Shown piece by piece: positions 57,301-64,000 of a stretch of 64,000 bases of DNA. How positions within the stretch are numbered: the stretch's first letter is position 1; each line of letters starts with the position of its first letter. The translations under genes and the position numbers were made by a program. A model generated the notes under the pieces. The model was not told the origin of the DNA. It worked only from the letters and a program-made list of their open reading frames with translations, and searched no databases. This DNA is from Undaria pinnatifida (Eukaryota; Sar; Phaeophyceae; Laminariales; Alariaceae), in NCBI GenBank assembly GCA_012845835.1, contig JABAKD010000028.1:2250742-2314741 (forward strand), read 5' to 3'.

Positions 57301-60300
57301 CAACATTAAAAACTCGCATATTAATTTGACGTGCCGTACAGTTGCATTGCATTGCAACCCGAAATACGGTAAGCTACAAGTATGTAGCGGTCGTAAGCGT
57401 CGTCTGTTCGCTGAGGGTAAATTCTATTTATCGGGTTAGACGTCATGAAGGACGCTTTCTTTTGCAAACTTTGATACGCACAAAGCGCCTGACACGTATG
57501 TATGTGTACTATACTATATGCGCAATTCATCGCGAGTAGACAAGTGAAGAAGATGCCGAAACCTTCTGGGAAAGAATGCCTGTCCCCGTACGTAGTGGGG
57601 AGGGCAGAGGATACTGTTAGCTATATAGCACAATCGACTATTTAGCCCCCATAGTCACGTGACTAAGTGATTTAGTGGATAGCGCTTTATAGCTAACAAA
57701 AATTGGGTTTTCGGGTTCGTTGCATCCCACCGACTTTCAACCAATTCCGAGGCATCTCACCCCTCGCTTCCAGACTAGTTTCTAGGAACACACTATCATA
57801 ACTATTCATAATGTCTTCCAGCGCGCACGCTCGAAAAAGACAAATACTAAGTCTGTGGGATCCGAACCCACGATCCAAATATGTTATGTACCAAAGCCAA
57901 GGCTTTATAACAGCTCTGCAACAATACAGCAAGGCGCCGCTAGAGCTGTTGAGTTCTCCCCCCTTCATCCGCGCTCGAGCAACTTGTCCTTCTTGGAACC
58001 CGCCGTGCTCGTTCGCGATCGGCACCGCAGTCGGCCTCCCCGGGAGTCAATCGCGATCAGCCTGGTTTGGCTCGGACCACATGTTTTGCTATGAACCCTT
58101 GTATCATATAGAGTTGCTGGCCCCGGGGTATCTTGGTTGCCACATGCCACTTATTAGTGGCCGCAAGCGGATTTTTTTCGAGTTTGGAACAGTACCAGTA
58201 GCATAATGCCTACACTATGTTTTGTCGGTGACCGCCCACCCGCCCGCCCGCCGCCGCCACGTGTCATACACAATATCGATGTGTTAGTCGTAGTCGCCCG
58301 CCCCTCCCCCTCGCCCACCGCCGCCGCTCTGTCGGGTACAGTTGACATTAGGAATGGTTGACGATAAAACTGTTAGGTTTGGGGTATCTCGGCTGCGGCG
58401 TCTTCGTGGCTGCGACGGGAACAGTGCCTTGGGCTGATAATGCACTGTACATATAGTTATGTACTTTGAAGTATTACGCTTACGTCATGGTGGTGTATTT
58501 TGGTCGCTTCAGTTTGATTGCGTTAAAGTGCACGATTCGGACACCCGCTGCTTAAAGGCGTCTTTATTCCCGTGGTCGTCTCCCCCCGCCGCAGTAGTAT
58601 TAACAAAGGCTTCATTTTTTACGAGCGAATGCGAGTTTCTAGTTTTGACAGTGCCTAGAAATAGGGACGCGTTTGGAGTTGCCTGAAACGTCCGCCGGTC
58701 ACAGACGCACACAAGTTGTCGACAGCCATCAAGAATCACGCGGCGCGATTTCCATGTTATGACATGCTACGGTAGAAGTGCACATTTATTTTTCTAATAC
58801 TACTACTCCCTTGGGGAGCTCCATACCCCTCTGAGGCAAACACGGATGAACAACCCCATGCATGGCCTACTGTAGGCATACCGAAAACACAGTGCATAAC
58901 AATGTGTCGGTACGAGTATAATGTGCATCTGTGTGGAACCTGTGTGTAGCTGAAAATACGCGTTACATATGTAAATGCGGTACAACCTGATCCAAATGCG
59001 GTGCAATTTGAACCAACGAAAGTCAACACTTGTAGAGAATATTTTGAAGCGTAGTATCTGACAGAATGACATTCCGACGATTTTGGGTTATGAGCCCCGT
59101 CATTCAGTTTTTTTTTCGCCGAAAAGTGATACCCCTATCGTAGCACGGCGTTGGTTTCGTGGTTGCCCCCCCCCCCCTCCCCACGGAGTACTGTTGCCGA
59201 AGGCTTTACTTTTTCGTGATCGCTGTTCCCCCCGCAACATTATTATGTAAGGCTTCATTTTTTGTGACCCCCCCCCCCGCCCTCAGTACTATTGTTAAAG
59301 GCTTCAAGCGTGGTGCTAGTAGTACAGTAGGGGTGCATCTGTTTTTTTCTTGTAATCCTCACGCGAGGAGGATCTATTTATGACCCGAAAACTGTCTTTG
59401 GCAGAAAATGGAAGAGCTACGATATACCTAATGCGTAATTCCATGGCCTAGTTATGCGACAGATAGTGCTGTAAAGGACAAATGGTATTCCAACGATATT
59501 GTGTTGAGGAGCCCCGTTAGCCAGCCAGAGACGTTTTTTTCGAAGCCGAAAACGCGCTACTTCTATCGTAGCACGCGTCGCTTTTGTTGGTTCGTGATCG
59601 CACCCCCCCCCCCCCTGCTGGTGCACCTTCGGGATTTATTTGCTTGCCAGGACCCAGAGTCGTTGAAGGCGGCTTTATCGGAACACCTCGCGGGTCAAGC
59701 TCACAAGCCCCTACTGCAAGGAGATGAAGTCAAAGAAGGGGAGGAAGGAGACGCAGGTTCGGCTCCTCCTGGAAAGAGGGGGATTCTCTCCCAGCGGTCC
59801 AAGTTCATCACCGATACTGCTGCGACCGCCGCGGTTAGTTCATAACATGCTTGCCAATACCGGGTTTAGTTCATATAATGCGGTTCGCAACATGCCGCCA
59901 CCATGGTTGCTTTTTCGCAACATGCTTGCTGCCACCATGGTTACTTTTGCGCAACGTGCTTGCTGCCACCTGGATTACTTGATATACTCGCTACTACTGG
60001 GGTCAATTCATGGCGTCTTTGCTCCCACCCGGGTTGGCCCATGTTTTGTCGGGCGTAACGCTTTTTTTTCTGCTGCTAATATTCGACGTCAATTCTTTTA
60101 CCGCTGCATAACAAATTTCTGGTTTATTTTCAAGTAGGTTTGTTCCCACAACATGGGTGTGGTTCTTAAGGGATTACTTTCAAGCACCCCCCCCCCTCCC
60201 TAAACGAAGGTGCGGTTCTAAAGGGCAAGTGCGGAGCTTGAACGCAAAAGTATGTCTATGCCAACAATTACTTCGTACAACGTTATGAAAGACCTTATCG

Positions 60301-63015
60301 CGCTATGGACTGTTTGGGTTAGGGTTAAAGTTCGGGGTATCAATATGACATCCAAACGACCCTTGAACTTCCATCCAGAAATGGTATATGCCTAAGCGAC
60401 ACAGGGCGGAGCTACCGAGGCCACGGCTGGAACACGAAGCGCGTCCGTTGGGTGGGGTTGTCGCGTTCTGTTCCGCTGGATGCGGTTGCCTCGCCGTGGG
60501 TGCATCTCCTGGTTGATTGTATGGCAGCTAACGCTGTGTTGTGAATGCAACCGAATTAAATTGACATATCACATCCATGAAAGCAGGCTTCATTAAGCTT
60601 CTTTTTTACCCATCCGCAGGAAGATAAAAACATAAACGAACCAAAAATCCAGCTGACGGCGCTTGCCTCGTCGTCGGTACGTATTTTCGTCTCTAATGCG
60701 TGCCGTCTCATGCCCTCTGAAGCTCTCAACACTGTTAATACCCATCTATGACATACGCAGGAGAAATTTGAGCAGCTTACGAAAGAGCTGCCTCAGCTGA
60801 ACGGGGTTGGCTGCGAGATTCGTGTCAACGGCCTCGGCTTCAGCGTACAGCGGGCCAAGGGAAGCGCCGACGAGCCGACTGTTGGCGACAGTATGTTGTC
60901 GTTCGGAAAGTGTCTGGTGTGCCTTCCTCTCATCAACCGGCTCACCAAGGGGAAGGTATGTTTTTCTCTTTTTTTCTGTCTCCTTTTTTCCCCCCCAACC
61001 CCCCCTCAACCTTGATCGTGCCGCGGGCCAAGGGTTTTACCGACGAGCCGACTGTTGGCGACAGTCTCCTGTCGGTCGGCAAGTGCGTGGCGTGTCTTCC
61101 TCTCATTAACTACCGTTCCAAGAGGGGTACGTCTTTTTTGTTTTTGTCCGTCGCATCTGTTATCTTCCCGCTTGTGTCCATTCCCATCTGTTTTATTTGC
61201 GCCGTTGTACATCCCATCTAGTAACATTGCATTTTTTTCTCCAGCTCCTCCCTTTTTGTTTTCTGTTCCGGGATCACATGTGCTTACTGAAGATATATTG
61301 CCGACTTTTGTCTCCGCAAAAAAAGAAGAAAAAATTCGCGTAAAATGTTCTGCCAACTTAGAAGCGAGGGGAAGGGGGGTGTAGTCATTGTCATGCCTGA
61401 ATGTAGTCTTTAAGGCCGTAAACCCTCGCATCCCTACGGTGCCGGGACGGAGCATGTCGGGTTTTCACTGGACCAGGCTGACATTGCTTGTGAGATATAC
61501 CCGTCGATTAACGGTTAGTAACTCCTATGTTTCGTGGCACTGTTGCTGTTCCCAACTTTTTTTTCGCTGGTTCTACCCGACTACCCCAGGAAATGGAAGG
61601 CAAGACAATCCTCCACGACGTGAGCGCCGTGTTCAAACCTGGGACAACCACGCTTGTCCTCGGCCCTCCGGGGTGCGGCAAGGTGCGAATCAATATATAA
61701 GCATGCAGCTTTGCTGCACGCGGCGGCTGCACATATTATTCGCAGGGCTTTTCACGGGTCATGACCCCACCTGCGGGTCGGATCACGAGCTTTCTAGAAA
61801 GTCGCGGGTGGAATCGGGTCGGTTCAGGAGTTCGTAATGTTGCAGGTCGGACCGGGTTGGGGCAGGAGGTTTCCAAGTCTCATGGGTCGGATCGGGTCAG
61901 GGTCACCTGACCCGATCCGACCCGCGAGATATGTGGCCCAACTGAGTTGTTACGCTGGACGCACATTTAACCGTATCAACAGTCGACCCTGCTCAAGTCG
62001 ATAGCAGGGCTGCTGAAGCACGACTTGTGCCGCAGCGGCTGCCCTATCAGTTTTATAAACCACCTGTCGCACGAGACCAATTGACTTGTTGCGCTTAACG
62101 CGCCACCACATAGCCGTGTCAACAACATACCGCGATGGTGCCTTTGGGAGTTTTTTTTATAACCTCCCGACGCGTGGCACAACAGGGGTAGCACCGTTAC
62201 GGCGATTGTTTCCGAGCAACAGGGCTCGTCGACTAAGGGACTGCCCAATAGCGTTGGAACCCCGAGTTCGTTTTGAATTTTAGTCGATACATACCCAGGC
62301 CATGGCATTTTTCATCGGGTTGCACTTTTATGAGAGCGAGCGTTTTGGTGAGGTATGGACGTCCTCTGGTGAGGACCCTAAACATCCTCGGGTGCACTCT
62401 TGTCGTACCACGCGTCGGCTAATTTGTTGCGATGGACGCACATTTGACCGTATCAACAGTCGACGCTGCTCAAGCCGGTGGCGGGGCTGCTGAAGCACGA
62501 CTTTTGCCGTACCGGCTGCCCGATGAGTTTTGTAAACCATCTGTCGCATGAAACCAACTGACTTGTGCTGGCCGCTCACAAAACCGTATTATCAATGTAC
62601 TGAGACGGTTGCCCGATCAGTTTTATAGGTAATCTCTTGCATGAAACGAAAAAAATTAGAAAAAAATTCTGTTGCGCTGAACGCGTACATAATTGTATCG
62701 ACGGTCGACGCTGCTCAAGTCGTAATTCTTCACGCGTTGGTAGTGGTGATTGAAAGGTGCTGCCCACTCGCCTACTTGGTCAAGTCAACGGGTGCCAGAA
62801 TCGTTTTGCTCATCACATGTCGCGTAAAACCAACTGACTAGTTGCGCTGAACGCCCCACATAATAACCGTATAACAGTCGACGCTGCTCAAGTCGATGGC
62901 GGGGCTACTGAAGCACGATGCAGGACACGTCAACACGGGCAGCATCACGTACAACGGTTGCACCAAGGATTCCAAGGAATTTTCGCTGCCCAAGCTGGTG
63001 CATTTTGTGGAGCAG
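48343..63015 (+). CDS. PDR/ABCG-family ABC transporter, N-terminal part
   Basis: Seven exons, all starting and ending in phase 0: 48343-48399, 55102-55218, 59651-59833, 60620-60676, 60761-60955, 61590-61682, 62878-63015; 280 aa, continuing past the right edge. The two 5' exons (MDDPEPAGPDDHDHTP and DWNYYKRQAHVQKDV...YGYHLPA) are assigned by phase and by the natural joint to DPESLKAALSEHLAG; they are less certain. Exon 5 has ELPQLNGVGCEIRVNGLGF, the strand leading into the nucleotide-binding domain. Exon 6 has EGKTILHDVSAVFKPG and Walker A GPPGCGK, interrupted by the intron; exon 7 continues STLLKSMAGLLKHD, GSITYNG and SKEFSLPKLVHFVEQ. PDR transporters use ATP to export lipids, drugs or metabolites across the plasma membrane; the cargo cannot be told. 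Introns reach 6.7 and 4.4 kb and are full of SINE, MITE and J copies. Confidence 0.8.
49609..49916 (+). mobile_element. tRNA-derived SINE S1, copy 1
   Basis: The head reads ggtcgccccggtggcgtatc with an A-box-like element, and agttcgagccccgcc as B box at about 49665. A tRNA-unrelated body follows (ttcgttgggactttttcttg, gctgaaccctatgcgcgat). It ends in about 18 A. The flank agaccc at the left recurs after the tail (agacccg), a likely short target duplication. It lies in transporter intron 1. The second copy is at 55850. Confidence 0.85.
50054..50404 (+). other. Hydrophobic open frame in transporter intron 1
   Basis: A 116-codon frame contains GGLVFCLLSLSCGLACG and later hydrophobic segments, enough for two membrane spans. 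It has no recognised family, lies in a 6.7-kb intron between repeats, and shows no splice or codon support. It may be chance. Confidence 0.15.
50570..50750 (+). other. Conserved ATG-led peptide segment, second stand-alone copy
   Basis: An ATG at 50687 reads MSIDPKFVELTADVLKIFLF, matching the segment at 5276 (MSIDSKFIELTVDVLRRF). A reverse-oriented fragment (aatttcgtcgaaactca, about 50597) lies 80 bp upstream, giving a small inverted arrangement like the ends of element J. Beyond codon 21 the open frame loses similarity. Confidence 0.4.
51326..51796 (-). other. Unidentified minus-strand open frame with GGAGCCCTCC minisatellite
   Basis: The frame stays open for 156 codons. Its C-terminal third is a minisatellite of about 11-12 bp at 51357-51425 (ctccgggagccctccgggag), giving Pro/Gly/Ser/Arg/Glu-rich sequence. 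The upstream part (PTALDPAINTLARLYMISNE) shows no family I know. Two related cttcggggt... segments at about 51750 and 51930 suggest a repeat. It is inside transporter intron 1. Confidence 0.25.
52975..53128 (+). repeat. Dispersed repeat, family B copy 2
   Basis: Matches 6240-6410 through cggcggatggggg, agctcaccacacttcc, gcgtattttcacgc/catacgc and caatttaactcaattgc, ending cgctagctg. It abuts element J copy 4. Confidence 0.7.
53130..54112 (+). mobile_element. G-rich dispersed element J, copy 4
   Basis: The terminal segment (cagctgtaagatcgaagat, cttcatctttg-like, gatcgcgcgtattactggg) is followed by cagtctgtgcgcggaaac and a gcggaaggaaatgcatcag stretch, seen twice (53290 and 53490). G runs and a 20-bp unit (aacagctttaggtcgcatat) repeated three times at 53637-53698 follow. 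Two G-rich units with ggagctacggca(t/c)gg close it at about 54060-54110. No coding potential. Confidence 0.7.
55850..56164 (+). mobile_element. tRNA-derived SINE S1, copy 2
   Basis: Nearly identical to copy 1 from ggtcgccccggtggcgtatc to tgtccagaagctggaaagtg. The tail is an (AT)n tract (56143-56164) instead of poly-A. It lies in transporter intron 2, in the same orientation as the gene. Confidence 0.85.
56460..56545 (+). repeat. GTGG-rich low-complexity tract
   Basis: Imperfect gggtgggtg/gtgggtggac repeats. The frames through it are compositional. Confidence 0.6.
57640..57732 (+). repeat. tRNA-like SINE head (family S2)
   Basis: cacgtgactaagtgatttag and gtggatagcgc form an A-box-like start; gggttcgttgcatccc is the B box. 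Anticodon-arm pairing is poor. It shares cacgtg(a/g)cta with 311-325 and gttcgttg with 4140. Confidence 0.45.
57850..57962 (-). repeat. tRNA-like sequence, minus strand
   Basis: On the minus strand, gtgggttcggatcccac gives a perfect 5-bp T stem and 7-nt loop. About 65 nt upstream, agctctagcggcgcc resembles an A box. The intervening part is too long for a simple tRNA; an aacagctct/agagctgtt hairpin lies there. An intron-containing tRNA or a tRNA-derived SINE are both possible; I favour the SINE. Confidence 0.35.
59030..59152 (-). mobile_element. MITE family H, partial, reverse
   Basis: Ends tatcgtagcacggcgt and, read in reverse, gives the terminal repeat, then cacttttcgg and a cataacccaaaatcgtc segment as in the full copy at 25575. 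Confidence 0.6.
59395..59577 (-). mobile_element. MITE family H, partial, reverse
   Basis: Ends ctatcgtagcacgcgtcg, the inverse of the family terminal repeat. The body shares tattccaacgat and gagccccgtta segments with the copy at 59030. Confidence 0.6.
59845..60000. repeat. Tandem repeat, ~40-45-bp unit
   Basis: Variants of cgcaacatgcttgctgccacc and atggttacttttg recur three to four times directly after transporter exon 3. Confidence 0.65.
60118..60215 (+). repeat. Short dispersed repeat, family D
   Basis: ttttcaagtaggtttgttccc, then cacaacatgggtgtggttct, matches other family D copies, followed by a C run and a second gtgcggttctaaagg. Confidence 0.5.
60515..60650 (-). repeat. Dispersed repeat, family B copy 3 (reverse), spanning an exon acceptor
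   Basis: The reverse complement has tttatgtttttatcttcc, gcggatgggtaaaaaa, gaagcttaatg and gtcaatttaattcggttgc, in the order of copies 1 and 2. The acceptor catccgcag|gaa of transporter exon 4 (60620) lies inside it. Confidence 0.65.
61022..61126 (+). pseudogene. Partial copy of transporter exon 5
   Basis: Repeats the 3' two thirds of exon 5 (60850-60955): gccgactgttggcgacagt and tgtcttcctctcattaac. The homologous frame stays open (AKGFTDEPTVGDSLLSVGKC) and a GTACGT donor is kept at 61127. No acceptor AG lies in the expected place, so it is probably not spliced in. Confidence 0.8.
61746..61945. repeat. GGGTC-rich repeat with perfect hairpin (family E copy 2)
   Basis: Begins cgggtcatgacccc like 12920-13012, with many gggtcgg/atcgggtc variants. 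It ends in an inverted repeat with 18-bp perfect arms (61884-61901 and 61906-61923) and a 4-nt loop. It is in the intron that splits Walker A. Confidence 0.75.
61947..62877 (+). repeat. Array of decayed copies of transporter exon 7 start
   Basis: Units begin at 61947, 62086, 62424, 62563, 62668 and 62840, each with a ttgttgcgctgaacgc-type start. Units at 61947, 62424 and 62668, like the functional one at 62840, carry acag|tcgac-type sequence with ctgctcaag(t/c)c. Two encode STLLK...GLLKHD and then diverge into stops. The unit at 62086 is interrupted by a MITE. The last unit contains the real exon. Confidence 0.85.
62167..62420. mobile_element. MITE family H, second full copy
   Basis: The left end cgacgcgtggcacaac...ggggtagcac and the right end gggtgcactcttgtcgtacc + acgcgtcgg are inverse of each other and match the ends of the copy at 25575-25832, including the ggtagcac/ggtgcacc difference. 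About 254 bp; target duplication not clear. Confidence 0.7.
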
Positions 63016-63052
63016 GTGGGCGAAGCAAGTTCATAACATGCGTGACACAGGC

Positions 63053-63315
63053 GCGAGGATGATAAAAGTATGCACACGTCGGATAGCTCGTCGTAGCTCG
63101 AGCTCGAGCTATAACTTATTTGTGGATATAGGTAACTCGATCGCGAGGATGATAAAAGTATGCACACGGATAGCTCGTCGTAGCTCGAGCTCGAGCTATA
63201 ACTCATTTGTGGATATAGGTAAATCGATCGCGAGGATGATAAAAGTATGCATACGTCGGATAGCTCGTCGTAGCTCGAGCTCGAGCTATAACTCATTTGT
63301 GGATATAGGTAAATC
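63053..63315. repeat. Three tandem 87-90-bp units with self-complementary core
   Basis: Units start at 63053, 63143 and 63230 with gcgaggatgataaaagtatg. Each contains the palindrome tagctcgagctcgagcta, then ttgtggatataggtaa. It lies in the transporter intron after exon 7. Confidence 0.85.
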
Positions 63316-64000
63316 TATAACTGTAAAGAGCTACATGAGTTATCACATGGTTGCCAGGTGTGAGCTATATTAGATAGTTAATCTACATACATACCTTGAA
63401 GTATGTTTGCCCGGGGGTGGTATACGGGTGTATATGACCTGCGCATGTTGGCGTGTAAGAGCTATGTGAGCTACCACATGTTCACCAGGGGTGAGTTGTG
63501 GGAGACAGCTCTTCTGCACATGCGCGTTTTTTTATGACGCGAGTTTGGCGCTTGGCCGGGTCTGCATGATAACGTAGTGGTAATTTGCATGAATTGAACG
63601 TCGGCGTGAGACACCTCTGTCGTGCGCGTGGGCGGTTCTCTCTGGTAAGCCACTTGTTTTCGTTGAAGCTTCAATGACGCCTCGTCACTACGCGGACGTA
63701 GTTGGGTATTGTTTACAAATCTCTCAAGTTCCAAGCCGTTCGTATTTTTTGGCGAAACACCCACTACTGTAGCGCCTACTCGACAAACATATTTCTAAGA
63801 GTAGTCTCGTGGCCTTGATATTGAAGTAGAGTGTTGTCAAGGATCACCGCTGCCCCTTGGTGAAACACGACATGATAATAACATAACGCGACATCTCCTT
63901 GCATAGACGAGCCTATTGTGAGACCGGGTATGTTATGCACGGATATCGTCGAGCTACACCTCCGTCACAGCCCGACGGTCCTACACTTCGCCCGCTCTGT
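63316..64000. other. Transporter intron to window edge
   Basis: No further transporter exon is recognised before the right edge. The open frame at 63471-63764 on the minus strand shows no family motif. A tacataccttgaagtatg near-palindrome lies at about 63388. Confidence 0.4.

Noticed and set aside
57047-57439. A 130-codon frame in transporter intron 2
   Set aside because: No domain and no need for it: exons 2 and 3 join in phase without it. A short internal exon cannot be excluded.
63053-63315. CRISPR-like array
   Set aside because: Units are contiguous tandem repeats without unique spacers, and the genome is eukaryotic.

Overview
This is a nuclear window from a eukaryote with long, intron-rich genes and heavy repeat content. 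I infer a photosynthetic stramenopile, most likely a brown alga. The grounds are a cyanobacterial/plastid-type DnaJ, a stramenopile-like eL21, exons that mostly begin and end in phase 0 with GT-AG introns of about 0.5 to 7 kb, and Copia and Ty3/Gypsy retroelements. No bacterial operon, CRISPR array or rRNA is visible, and species cannot be settled from the sequence alone.

Four host genes were reconstructed by joining exons in frame. (1) 513-3383 (+): the 3' part of a DnaJ/Hsp40 co-chaperone whose J domain lies left of the window. (2) 7571-13380 (+): a complete five-exon HAD hydrolase of 235 aa, of the pseudouridine-5'-phosphatase/HDHD1-like class. (3) 16112-20654 (-): a complete four-exon gene for 60S ribosomal protein eL21, 160 aa. 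(4) 48343 to beyond the right edge (+): the N-terminal part of a full-size PDR/ABCG-type ABC transporter, with the Walker A motif split by an intron.

Between them lie mobile elements. A Ty3/Gypsy pol relic (about 23.8-26.4 kb) carries a small inverted-repeat element (25575-25832). A foldback element sits at 32.6-33.0 kb. A Copia LTR retrotransposon (33803-46320) is interrupted by a minus-strand Ty3/Gypsy element (38108-43913) with a 4-bp target duplication. The Copia itself sits in a G-run of a G-rich dispersed element seen at 30.85-31.68, 33.04-46.66, 46.67-47.24 and 53.13-54.11 kb. Two copies of a tRNA-derived SINE lie in transporter introns, and reverse-oriented fragments of its 3' part lie in and beside the HAD gene.

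The most unusual theme is that host genes carry local, decayed copies of their own exons, often spanning the intron/exon junction. The transporter Walker A exon start occurs four times, the HAD last exon four times, eL21 exon 4 and the exon 3 acceptor twice each, and transporter exon 5 twice. Together with many diverged tandem repeats in introns, this suggests a genome prone to short local duplications that create candidate decoy splice sites.
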